Below, one piece after another: positions 34,770 to 41,850 of a stretch of 64,000 nucleotides of DNA. The DNA is from Actinokineospora enzanensis DSM 44649 (GTDB lineage Bacteria > Actinomycetota > Actinomycetes > Mycobacteriales > Pseudonocardiaceae), in NCBI RefSeq assembly GCF_000374445.1, contig NZ_KB894403.1, positions 607,371-671,370 of the forward strand, read 5' to 3'. The notes below the pieces were generated by a model. That model was not told where the DNA came from and made no database searches. It saw nothing but the letters and a program-made list of their open reading frames with translations. Each line of letters starts with the position of its first letter. Position 1 is the stretch's first letter. Position numbers and translations under genes: made by a program.

Positions 34770-36740
34770 CTACGCGGGTGGTGTCTCGTCCAGCAGGGCG
34801 TCGACCCGGTCGACGTCGGCGTGGTCGGCGGTGGACCGGTACAGGGCGCGGGCGCGCTGCCAGGCGTCGCGGGCCTCGGCGACGCGGTGCAGGTCACGGA
34901 GCACCAGGCCCAGGTTCGACCAGGCCGTGGCCTCGCCCGCGTAGTCCGGTTCGGACCGGGCGGCGTCGATGGCCAGGTGGCAGGTGCCGATCGCCTCGTC
35001 GTGGTGGCCCGCGTTCCACAGCGCGAGGGCGAGGTTGTTCCAGGCGAGCCCGCGGTTGTGGTCGTCGCCGGTGTCGTCGAACAGGGCGATCGCGCGGCGG
35101 GTGGCGGCGACGGACTCCTCGGCGCGGCCGGTGTGCCGCAGGGCGATGCCCAGGTTCATCCACGACGTCGCCTCGGCGTGCCGGTCGGCGGCGGCGCGGT
35201 GCAGGTCCACGGCGTGCTGGTGGGCGTCGCGGGCCTCGTCGAAGCGGCCGAGGGCGCGCAGGGTGGTGCCCAGGTTGTCGGCGGCGGCCGCCTCGCCCGC
35301 GCGGTCGCCGAAGCGGTGGTAGCGGGCCACGGCGTCGCGGCAGGCGAGCAGGGCTTCGGCGAACCGGTGCGACGCGCGCAGGGCGGCGCCGAGGTTGTCG
35401 GCGGCCTTGGCCTGGTCGCGGGGTCCGAAGTGGAGGGCGCTGCGGCGGGCGTGCCGGGCGACGACGACCCAGTCGGTGAGGTGGTGGTTCCGGTCCAGGT
35501 GGTCGGCGAGGGCGGCGGCGAGACGGACGGCGTGGTCGTGGTGGCCGGTGAGGCTGGTCCAGACGACCACCGCGACCAGGTTGACGCGTTCCGCGGCCAG
35601 CCAGTCGACGGCGTCCTTGAGGTGGTGGAAGCGTTCCACGGGTCCGTGAAGCCGTTGGCGGGCTTGCTCGGCGGTGAGCGTGTAGTGGTCGAACAGCCGG
35701 GCCAGGGCGGACTCGTTCTCGTCCTGGCCGGGTGGGATGTGCGAGCGGACCAGGTCGTGCAGACCCCAGCGGCCCGGCGCGGTGGTGCGGACGAGCCGGG
35801 CGGCGCGCAGCGCGTGGAGATCGTTCTCGCCCCGGCCGGTCAGCACCGCAACGGCCTCTGTGGACAGATCAGGTCCGGGTGCCAGGCACATCAGGCGCAG
35901 CATCTCCGCCCGCTGCGGGGCGGTGCGCGACAGGTGCCGCCAGGCAAAGTCCACAATGGAGTCCGTGGCAAGCCTGCCGGCGAGCACGTCCGGCGACAGC
36001 TCCTCCAGCAACGCGCCCGCGATGCGCAGGGACAACGGGAGACCGAGCGCCTGCAGGGCCGGGGCGTCGGTGAGGTCGTGGTCGCCGAGCAGGAGCCGGG
36101 CGGCGTCGGCGTCGAGCGGGCCGAGTGGCACGTGCTGGGCGGGAAGGTCGAGCGGCTCCCGGGAAGTGACCAGGACGACGTGGTCGCCGGAGTCCGGCAG
36201 CAGTGGGAGAACCTGGGCGGGCGTCGAGACGTTGTCCAGGATCAGCAGCGTCCGCTCGCGCCGGATCCAGCCCCGGACGGTCTCCGCCGCGACCGGGTCC
36301 GGGGCGTGTCCGCGCATGTCGACCAGGAAGACACCGCCGGGGAAGTCCGCCGCGACCCGCCGGGCGTGGTGCCGGACGAACGTGGTCTTGCCGATGCCGC
36401 TCGGCCCGGTCACCATCGTCACGCCCGCGGGCTCCCAGGCGAGCTGCTCGTCGCGGCCCACGAAGACCTCGTCCACCGGCGAGTCCGGCCCGAGGGTCTC
36501 CACCCGCGCGGCGCCGCGGCTGTCGATGTCGGGCGGGCGGGCCGCCGGGGCGGGCCGCACCCGGACCTGCCGGACGAACAGGGCGGCCGCGGGCAGCAGG
36601 GCGACCATCCAGATGACGACGGCGGGCGGCCGGTTCTCCTCGGCCAGGCTCGGCCAGCCGAACAGGAGCAGCTCCCACAGGCCCACGACCACGGCCATCA
36701 CCGCGACCGCCACGAAGAGGGCCTGCCACCACCGCGCCAT
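34770..36740 (-). CDS. Membrane-tethered NB-ARC/TPR protein
   Basis: A 656-residue protein. Two N-terminal transmembrane helices (about 6-28 and 40-58) anchor it, then a STAND-type ATPase: P-loop GPSGIGKTT, Walker B TLLILDNV, sensor VVLVTSREPLDLP, a GLPLSL motif and winged-helix region. From about residue 440 come at least six TPR repeats (A-x-x-x-L-G-x-x-L-R/L pattern). Such signal ATPases oligomerise on ligand sensing. AfsR-like relatives carry DNA-binding domains; here the anchor replaces them. ATG 36740 is preferred to GTG 36749 because of GGGGGTGAG. Confidence 0.88.
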   Translation of the reverse strand: MARWWQALFVAVAVMAVVVGLWELLLFGWPSLAEENRPPAVVIWMVALLPAAALFVRQVRVRPAPAARPPDIDSRGAARVETLGPDSPVDEVFVGRDEQLAWEPAGVTMVTGPSGIGKTTFVRHHARRVAADFPGGVFLVDMRGHAPDPVAAETVRGWIRRERTLLILDNVSTPAQVLPLLPDSGDHVVLVTSREPLDLPAQHVPLGPLDADAARLLLGDHDLTDAPALQALGLPLSLRIAGALLEELSPDVLAGRLATDSIVDFAWRHLSRTAPQRAEMLRLMCLAPGPDLSTEAVAVLTGRGENDLHALRAARLVRTTAPGRWGLHDLVRSHIPPGQDENESALARLFDHYTLTAEQARQRLHGPVERFHHLKDAVDWLAAERVNLVAVVVWTSLTGHHDHAVRLAAALADHLDRNHHLTDWVVVARHARRSALHFGPRDQAKAADNLGAALRASHRFAEALLACRDAVARYHRFGDRAGEAAAADNLGTTLRALGRFDEARDAHQHAVDLHRAAADRHAEATSWMNLGIALRHTGRAEESVAATRRAIALFDDTGDDHNRGLAWNNLALALWNAGHHDEAIGTCHLAIDAARSEPDYAGEATAWSNLGLVLRDLHRVAEARDAWQRARALYRSTADHADVDRVDALLDETPPA

Positions 36741-36787
36741 CCGACTCACCCCCGGTACCGACTCCGAGCATGATCATGCCGCACCGG

Positions 36788-36812
36788 GCGGGCCGGAGCG
36801 GGTCCGGCCCGC
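36788..36812 (-). terminator. Hairpin terminator of the ECF/Rieske operon
   Basis: A perfect 10-bp stem GCGGGCCGGA/TCCGGCCCGC (36788-36797, 36803-36812) with a 5-base loop lies 37 bases after the stop of the last gene of the operon. Confidence 0.75.
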
Positions 36813-36848
36813 GGGTGCCCACCCGGCCCCCTCGACCGGGCGGACGCG

Positions 36849-37259
36849 CTAGCGGTGCGCCCCCTGGAGCGCGGCATCCGCCACGGGTTGCCGAGACCTG
36901 CGCCGGTACAGCACGTCCGCGGCCAGCAGGACCAGGATGCCGAACTCGGCGACGATGCTCAGCAACGCCTGCGGCGCCGGTTCCAGCCCCGCCTCCATGA
37001 ACCCGAACAGCCCCACCGTCCGCGACATCAGGAACCCCGCCAGCGTCGTCACCGCCACGCCCGCGGCCAGCAGCCGCAGCATGAGCAGGGAGGTGAACGG
37101 CAGCAGGATCGCCAGCGCGAGGGCGCCGGAGGCCTGCAGCAGGAAGCTCGGGCCGATCACCGCGAGCACCCGGTACCCGTGGATGTAGAGGTCGGCGTGG
37201 ATGAAGCTGGTGGCCGCCAGGCAAATGGCGGCACCGATGCGCAGGAACACAGACGTCAT
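36849..37259 (-). CDS. Four-helix membrane protein, unknown function
   Basis: A 136-residue integral membrane protein with four hydrophobic helices (about 5-20, 28-52, 58-80, 95-115) and a short basic tail. The pattern IGAAICLAATSFIHADLYIHGYRV has conserved-looking His residues. No catalytic family is recognised; DoxX-like or DUF-type small membrane proteins have similar topology. It begins at ATG 37259, overlapping the phosphoesterase stop by ATGA, and is the last gene of the sigma factor-Rieske-cupredoxin operon. Confidence 0.82.
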   Translation of the reverse strand: MTSVFLRIGAAICLAATSFIHADLYIHGYRVLAVIGPSFLLQASGALALAILLPFTSLLMLRLLAAGVAVTTLAGFLMSRTVGLFGFMEAGLEPAPQALLSIVAEFGILVLLAADVLYRRRSRQPVADAALQGAHR

Positions 37260-38191
37260 GCCAGTTTCACGTCCTTCACCGCGAGCGAATGGGAGCCTTG
37301 CCGATATCCGACCTCCCGGATCCCCAACGCGTCGGCGAGCTGCCCGGCCGGGAGGGTGACCGGTGCGGGGGCCGGGGCGGTGCCGGGCCTGGGGAGCGGG
37401 TAGGCCGTGGTGGTGGCGCTGTGGAAGGTGACGTTGCCCTCGGTCTTGGTGAACAGCTGGTGCACGTGGCCGTTGAGGCAGGTCACCGAGGCGAACCGGC
37501 GCAACAGGTTCAGCACCTGGGCGGCGTCGTCGGTGCCCCAGCCCCACTGCGGGTACATCGCGAACAGCGGGATGTGGCTGAACACGACGATGGGCGTGTC
37601 CGCGGACAGGCCCGCGACGTCCTTGCGGACGAACTCGATCTGGTCGGTGCCCAGGTGCCCGAGCTTCTCCAGGCTGAGCGTGTTGACCAGGGCGATGAAG
37701 TGCACCCCCTTCAGGTCGAAGCTGTACCAGCCGTCGCCGACCGAGCCCTTGCCGAACGCCGCCCGGTACTTCTGCCCGGCGTCGTCGACCGAGTCGTGCT
37801 CGCCGGGGACGGTGAAGTGCCCGCCCGCGCGCATCGTGCCCATCATCTGCCGGACCTGGTCGAACTGGGCCGGTGTGGACAGGTGCGTCAGGTCGCCGGT
37901 GTGGATGACGAAATCCGGCTGGTACGGCAGGGAGTTGATCTGGTTGACCGCACGGGTGAACGAGTCGGTGACGGCGGTGTTGGCCGGGCCGGTGAAACCG
38001 ATGTGGCTGTCGCTGACCTGCACGAACCGCAACGCGTTCGGGTCGTCCACCACGGGTTCGGCCGCCGCGCCCGGGGTGTGGATGTGGCTGATCACCTCGC
38101 CGCTCGCGACCGTGAGCACGACGGCGGCGCCGAACCAGGCGGTGTGCCGCAGCAGCTGGCGGCGGGTCATGCCGTGCGGGTCCTCGCTCAC
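37256..38191 (-). CDS. Tat-exported metallophosphoesterase
   Basis: A 311-residue calcineurin-like phosphoesterase. A twin-arginine signal (MTRRQLLRHTAWFGAAVVLT) sits just after the start. Metal ligands appear in order: SDSH (D-x-H), GDLTH, GEHD (in place of GNHD), FSHIP and GHVH. Tat export suits a folded, metal-loaded enzyme, probably acting outside the membrane on a phosphodiester or nucleotide. The GTG start at 38191 overlaps the cupredoxin stop. Confidence 0.9.
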   Translation of the reverse strand: MSEDPHGMTRRQLLRHTAWFGAAVVLTVASGEVISHIHTPGAAAEPVVDDPNALRFVQVSDSHIGFTGPANTAVTDSFTRAVNQINSLPYQPDFVIHTGDLTHLSTPAQFDQVRQMMGTMRAGGHFTVPGEHDSVDDAGQKYRAAFGKGSVGDGWYSFDLKGVHFIALVNTLSLEKLGHLGTDQIEFVRKDVAGLSADTPIVVFSHIPLFAMYPQWGWGTDDAAQVLNLLRRFASVTCLNGHVHQLFTKTEGNVTFHSATTTAYPLPRPGTAPAPAPVTLPAGQLADALGIREVGYRQGSHSLAVKDVKLA

Positions 38192-38604
38192 GCGGTCACC
38201 TCGACCGCGGCGGTCATGAACGGGTGGATCGTGCACAGGTACTCGAACCGGCCGGGCACGGTGAAGGTGTACTTGTACGTCTCGCCGGTGTTCATGGTCG
38301 GCGACTTCAGCGGCCCGTTCCCGTTGCTGGTGACCGTGTGCGGCTCGGTGTCGCCGTTCGTCCAGGTGACCGTGGTACCGACCTTGACCCGCACCTGCGC
38401 GGGGGCGAACGCGAAGTCCTTGATGGACACCGTGTCCGCGGCGACCGGGGCGCCCGCCGGAGGCGCGGCCATGGACATGCCCGGCATGGCCGACATGTCC
38501 ACAGTGGACGGTGCGGTGGCCGGGGTCCCGGAACCGCAGGCGGTCAGGGCCAGCCCGGCGGCGAGGACGGCCGACAACCGTTGTGCGACAACCAGTTTCT
38601 TCAT
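38188..38604 (-). CDS. Cupredoxin lipoprotein (plastocyanin/azurin-like)
   Basis: A 138-residue lipoprotein with lipobox LTAC-G near residue 23, a Met/Pro/Ala-rich linker (MSAMPGMSMAAPP) and a cupredoxin domain. Type 1 copper ligands are His in EPHTV and Cys, His and Met in YLCTIHPFM. It should carry one electron at the outer face of the membrane. Its linkage to a Rieske protein suggests the two form a short electron-transfer chain. The Met-rich linker could bind extra copper. Confidence 0.92.
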   Translation of the reverse strand: MKKLVVAQRLSAVLAAGLALTACGSGTPATAPSTVDMSAMPGMSMAAPPAGAPVAADTVSIKDFAFAPAQVRVKVGTTVTWTNGDTEPHTVTSNGNGPLKSPTMNTGETYKYTFTVPGRFEYLCTIHPFMTAAVEVTA

Positions 38605-38647
38605 GCCAAGGGATACCGGACCGGGTTACGGCGGCCCGTGGTCACCG

Positions 38648-39298
38648 TCAGGTGGCCACGGTGGGCACGAACACCTCCACGTGACCGCCGGACTCGCGCA
38701 CGAGCAACGTCGGCAGCGGTCGCAGCTGGATGGGCAGCTGGTGGCGCAGCACCCGGCCGTCGACGGCGAACGCCGTGTGGTGGCACGGGCAGTCCAGCTC
38801 GCGCGCGGTCCGGTCCAGGCTCAGCTTGCACCCCAGGTGCGTGCACACCCCGGACACGCCGCGGACCTGGCCGCCGACGCGCTCCACGAACCCGGTCAGC
38901 GTGCCGAGGTCGAACTGGTGCACGCCGCCCTCGGGCAGGTCGCGGCCCGCCACGACCGCCTGCCACTCCCCCGCCTCCGGCATGATCACCGAGGGCGCGG
39001 TGTCGGGCAGCGCCACGGCCTCGACGACCAGCCGGTCCACCGCCACCCCGACCGCCGCCGACGCCGCGGCCACGGAGGTCACCTGCACGAACCGCCTGCG
39101 CCCCTGGTCGCGCGGCTCCAGCTTCTTGCGCAGCCGGGCGTGCAGCGAGGCCACGAATTCCTCGCCCGGCGCGCCCTGCTCCGACCCGCCTGCGCCGAGC
39201 AGCACGGCGGCGCGGGCGTCCGCCGCCTCCTGGTCGGTGACCGGTGTCGTGCGGCGACGCACCAGATTCCGGATATACCGTCGAACTCCGGACATCAC
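38648..39298 (-). CDS. Membrane-anchored Rieske [2Fe-2S] protein
   Basis: A 216-residue protein. About 70 cytoplasmic residues precede one transmembrane segment (VQVTSVAAASAAVGVAVDRLVV, after a RRR motif that could also allow Tat export), then a Rieske domain with cluster ligands in CTHLGC and CPCHH. The N-terminal charged extension is unusual for cytochrome bc1-type Rieske proteins, and no cytochrome b gene is present. It starts by GTGA overlap with the ECF sigma gene. A redox sensor or electron donor to the cupredoxin is plausible. Confidence 0.9.
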   Translation of the reverse strand: MMSGVRRYIRNLVRRRTTPVTDQEAADARAAVLLGAGGSEQGAPGEEFVASLHARLRKKLEPRDQGRRRFVQVTSVAAASAAVGVAVDRLVVEAVALPDTAPSVIMPEAGEWQAVVAGRDLPEGGVHQFDLGTLTGFVERVGGQVRGVSGVCTHLGCKLSLDRTARELDCPCHHTAFAVDGRVLRHQLPIQLRPLPTLLVRESGGHVEVFVPTVAT

Positions 39299-39864
39299 GT
39301 CTCCACTCCGCCTGCGACCTCGCCCGCCCGGCGCACCGCGCGGTGCTGCAGGACCTTCACGTTCGCCACCGTCACGCCCAGCTCGGCCGCGGCCTCCTTG
39401 AGCGAACAGCCCTGCAGGAACCGCAGCCGCAGCACGTGCGCGTACCGCTCGGGCAGCGCCGCCAGGATCCGCTCGGCGCGCTCCCCGGCCCGCGCGTCGA
39501 TCAGCTCCGGCACGGTCTCGGCCACGTCCCGCTCGTCGTCGAAGGTGGTGATCTCGCGCCCCAGCGTGCGCCGCCAGTGCTCGGCCAGCACCGTGCGCGT
39601 GGTCGCCACCAGGTAGGTGCGCACCTCGCCGACGCTCGCCGACAGCCGCAGCGGCCGCAGCGCACGCAGGAAGACCTCCCCGGTCAGGTCCTCCGCGTCG
39701 GCCCGGTTGCCGACCCGGGAGAACATCAGCCGGAACACCCGGTCGACGTTGTCCCGGTACACCGCCTCCCAGTCCGGGTATGCCTCGGCCGACACCACTC
39801 GCAGCCGCGCCCTCGGCTCGTCCTGGCCGCCCGACTCACGCCGGGCGGGTAAGCGTCGCCCCAC
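39295..39864 (-). CDS. ECF-type RNA polymerase sigma factor
   Basis: A 189-residue sigma factor with region 2 (WEAVYRDNVDRVFRLMFSRVGNRADAEDLTGEVFLRAL) and region 4 (LPERYAHVLRLRFLQGCSLKEAAAELGVTVANVKVLQHRAVRR), each longer than shown. The first 20 residues are arginine-rich and may be over-long; VVSAEAYPDW is an alternative beginning. No anti-sigma gene is adjacent: the Rieske protein, with a long cytoplasmic N-terminus and a membrane helix, takes the place usually held by an anti-sigma factor. Confidence 0.92.
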   Translation of the reverse strand: MGRRLPARRESGGQDEPRARLRVVSAEAYPDWEAVYRDNVDRVFRLMFSRVGNRADAEDLTGEVFLRALRPLRLSASVGEVRTYLVATTRTVLAEHWRRTLGREITTFDDERDVAETVPELIDARAGERAERILAALPERYAHVLRLRFLQGCSLKEAAAELGVTVANVKVLQHRAVRRAGEVAGGVET

Positions 39865-39942
39865 CCCACACCATCCGGCACCCCTCTCCCCGGTCGAATT
39901 CCTCCGAACCTGGATAGGGGCCAGGGTTACACCGGGCCGGGG

Positions 39943-40803
39943 CTATTCATAACTTGCCAGGTAGGCGGCGGCCAGGTCGGCGTCGCCGTGCCCCTTGGCC
40001 GAGGCGCGGGCGAGCCGGTCGGCGGCCGCGGCCACGCCGTCGAGCCGGATCCCGAGCCGGTCGGCGGCGGCGAGCACGAGGCGGGCGTCCTTCTCGGCGT
40101 TGTCGACGGAGAACGTGACGGCGTAGTCGTCCGCGCGGATGGCGCGGGCCTTGGCCTGCAGGAAGCCGCTGTCCAGGGGGCCGTCCGCGATCACGTCGAG
40201 GGCGTGGTCGGCGGACACGCCCAGGCCCTCGGCGAGGGCGAGCATCTCGCCGACGCTGGTGGCGAGGGTGATGACCAGGGTGTTCAGGGCCAGCTTGAGC
40301 CTGCTCGCGGCGCCCGGCTCGGTGCCCACCCACACGGTCTTCTTGCCGATGACGTCGAACAGCGGGTCCACGGTATCGCGTTCCGGGCCCGCGGCCACGA
40401 TCACCAGCCTGCCCTGCTCGGCGGGCTGACGCGTGCCGGACACCGGCGCGTCGACCAGTGCGAGACCGTGGTCGGCGGCGAAGGTCGTCAGGCCGTCGAT
40501 GTCCTCGCCGACGGTGCTCGACTGCACCCAGACCACGTCGTCGGCCAGGCCGGGGGCGGCGGCGGTGATGATGTCGAGCACGGCCGGGGCGTCCTTGACG
40601 ATGGTGAGCACGACCTTCGCGCCGCGCACCGCCTCCTCGGGGGTCTCGGCGACGTGGACGCCCGCGGCGGCCAGCGGGTCGGCCTTGGCCCGGTCGCGGT
40701 TCCAGGCGCGCACGTCGAACCCGGCGGCCGCCAGGTTGCGGGCCACCGGCGCGCCGATGATCCCGGTGCCGAGCACGGCCACCGTCGGTCGCGTCGAGGT
40801 CAT
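39943..40803 (-). CDS. Beta-hydroxyacid dehydrogenase family NAD(P)-dependent oxidoreductase
   Basis: A 286-residue enzyme of the 3-hydroxyisobutyrate/6-phosphogluconate dehydrogenase superfamily. Rossmann motif VLGTGIIGAPVARNL is at the N-terminus, the substrate motif DAPVSGTRQPAEQG is in the middle, and the catalytic Lys lies in RLKLALNTLV. NADP preference is suggested by NRDRAK after the second strand. It is co-translated with a TetR regulator upstream (ATGA overlap), so its substrate or product may be the inducer. Confidence 0.93.
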   Translation of the reverse strand: MTSTRPTVAVLGTGIIGAPVARNLAAAGFDVRAWNRDRAKADPLAAAGVHVAETPEEAVRGAKVVLTIVKDAPAVLDIITAAAPGLADDVVWVQSSTVGEDIDGLTTFAADHGLALVDAPVSGTRQPAEQGRLVIVAAGPERDTVDPLFDVIGKKTVWVGTEPGAASRLKLALNTLVITLATSVGEMLALAEGLGVSADHALDVIADGPLDSGFLQAKARAIRADDYAVTFSVDNAEKDARLVLAAADRLGIRLDGVAAAADRLARASAKGHGDADLAAAYLASYE

Positions 40804-41393
40804 GCCGGATCACTCCTCTGGGTCGGTTTCTCGAACGGGCGCAGCACCATCGCCACGATGGACTCCAGGTGCGCGCGCGGCATGGTCTTGCCCAGGACCC
40901 GCAGGCCGTACATCGAGCTCAGCACGTGGCGGGCCAGGTCTTCGGGTGGGTCGGTCATGGCGGGCTCGCCATCGCGGATGGCGTGCGTGAGGGCCTGCTC
41001 CATACGTCGGAAGACGGCGGCGACGAGGCGGCGCGCGGCGGGATCGTGGTCGGCCAGCTCGATGGCGGTGTTCACCGCGAAGCACCCGCGCGGCTCGTCG
41101 GGCGCGGATTCCTCGTCGACGACGGCCATCAGCAGCGCCCGGACCCGCTCGTGCAGCGTTCCACCGCCCGCGAGGAGCCTTTCCTGCCTGGTTGTCCACA
41201 CTGACTCGTATCGGCGCAGCGCCTCGTGGAACAGCTGTTCCTTGCTGACGAAGGCGTGGTAGAGGCTGCCCCGGCCCAGACCGGTGGAGTCGACGAGGTC
41301 CTGGGCCGAGGTGGCGTGGAAACCCCTGCCCCAGAACGCCTTCATGGCACCGTCGAGCACCCGGTCGGGGTCGTACGCCTTGGGGCGGGCCAT
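40800..41393 (-). CDS. TetR family transcriptional regulator
   Basis: A 197-residue regulator beginning MARPKAYDPDRVLDGAMKAF. The helix-turn-helix is ATSAQDLVDSTGLGRGSLYHAFVSKEQLF (two halves), typical of the AcrR/YcdC type with a TetR_C ligand domain. It leads the dehydrogenase gene (ATGA overlap). An imperfect palindrome AACGCTCGTT at 41417-41426 in the promoter region may be the operator. The tRNA genes lie just upstream on the same strand. Confidence 0.93.
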   Translation of the reverse strand: MARPKAYDPDRVLDGAMKAFWGRGFHATSAQDLVDSTGLGRGSLYHAFVSKEQLFHEALRRYESVWTTRQERLLAGGGTLHERVRALLMAVVDEESAPDEPRGCFAVNTAIELADHDPAARRLVAAVFRRMEQALTHAIRDGEPAMTDPPEDLARHVLSSMYGLRVLGKTMPRAHLESIVAMVLRPFEKPTQRSDPA

Positions 41394-41432
41394 GACCGTG
41401 ACGATAGCAGTTGTGTAACGCTCGTTCAAGTA

Positions 41433-41504
41433 TGGTCGCGCGGCCCGGGGTCGAACCGGGCGCCCCGGGGATATGAGTCCCGGGTGGTCGCCGGACACCG
41501 CGCG
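41433..41504 (-). tRNA. Unusual tRNA-like gene, anticodon CAU, with shortened D arm and encoded CCA
   Basis: Read on the minus strand: acceptor CGCGCGG/CCGCGCG perfect, discriminator A, CCA encoded. The T arm CCCGG-TTCGACC-CCGGG is perfect and the variable loop has 5 bases. The anticodon loop CTCATAT gives CAU with U33 and A37, but the adjoining pair is A-C and the stem pairs further outward (C21-G41, C22-G40 in local numbering). Only 15 bases separate acceptor and anticodon stems instead of about 19, with a 3-bp GTC/GAC mini-stem. It totals 72 bases. It follows tRNA-Arg by 4 bases. It could be a pseudogene or a specialised tRNA; C1-G72 argues against initiator tRNA. Confidence 0.5.
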
Positions 41505-41508
41505 GCAG

Positions 41509-41582
41509 CGTCCCCGCCAGGACTCGAACCTGGGACCTCCGCATTCGTAGTGCGGCGCTCTGTCCAGCTGAGCTACGGGGAC
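41509..41582 (-). tRNA. tRNA-Arg (anticodon ACG)
   Basis: A canonical 74-base cloverleaf on the minus strand: acceptor GTCCCCG/CGGGGAC, D arm GCTC-AGCTGGACA-GAGC, anticodon stem CCGCA/TGCGG with loop CTACGAA (anticodon ACG), variable AGGTC, T arm CCAGG-TTCGAGT-CCTGG, discriminator G. CCA is not encoded. It reads CGN arginine codons after wobble deamination to inosine. Confidence 0.97.
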
Positions 41583-41614
41583 CGGGGGTGGCATTCGGCG
41601 TGAAATGCGTTGGC

Positions 41615-41659
41615 GCGAAACGAGAAAGCCGCCCGGACCGGGGTGTCCCGATGGGCGGC
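41615..41659 (-). terminator. Rho-independent terminator with T-rich tail
   Basis: On the minus strand GCCGCCC/GGGCGGC (41659-41653, 41634-41628) is followed by TTTCTCGTTT, one of the few textbook intrinsic terminators in this window. It ends the mini-ORF transcript just before the tRNA genes. Confidence 0.7.
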
Positions 41660-41677
41660 CGCGCGACATGACCTGGG

Positions 41678-41734
41678 TCAGATCATGTCTCGGCAGCCGC
41701 GGCGGGGCATGCGCATCGTCGATCGGCGTCGCAT
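41678..41734 (-). CDS. 18-codon arginine-rich mini-ORF (possible leader peptide)
   Basis: ATG 41734 follows GGAAGGAGTG by 4 bases, the strongest ribosome site in the neighbourhood. The peptide is MRRRSTMRMPRRGCRDMI, very basic and with six Arg among 18 residues plus four Met. Its stop lies in the loop of a hairpin (GACATGA/TCATGTC, 41689-41683 and 41671-41665), itself followed by an intrinsic terminator and then by tRNA-Arg and a CAU tRNA-like gene. The arrangement resembles a ribosome-controlled attenuator, with Arg and Met codons as the sensed feature, or a small independent peptide gene. Conservation would be needed to decide. Confidence 0.45.
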   Translation of the reverse strand: MRRRSTMRMPRRGCRDMI

Positions 41735-41850
41735 AGCCACTCCTTCCGCTGTCCGGTGTGCGCACAGCTTGCGGCACGACGGGTCGGCGGTCAAACCCAT
41801 TTAACGGCAGGGCAGGATGAGCAGATCGCTACCGGACCTGGGGGGCACTC

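Noticed and set aside
41433..41504. Initiator tRNA-fMet
   Set aside because: The acceptor has a paired C1-G72 and lacks the GGG/CCC anticodon-stem signature in the right register and a normal D arm.
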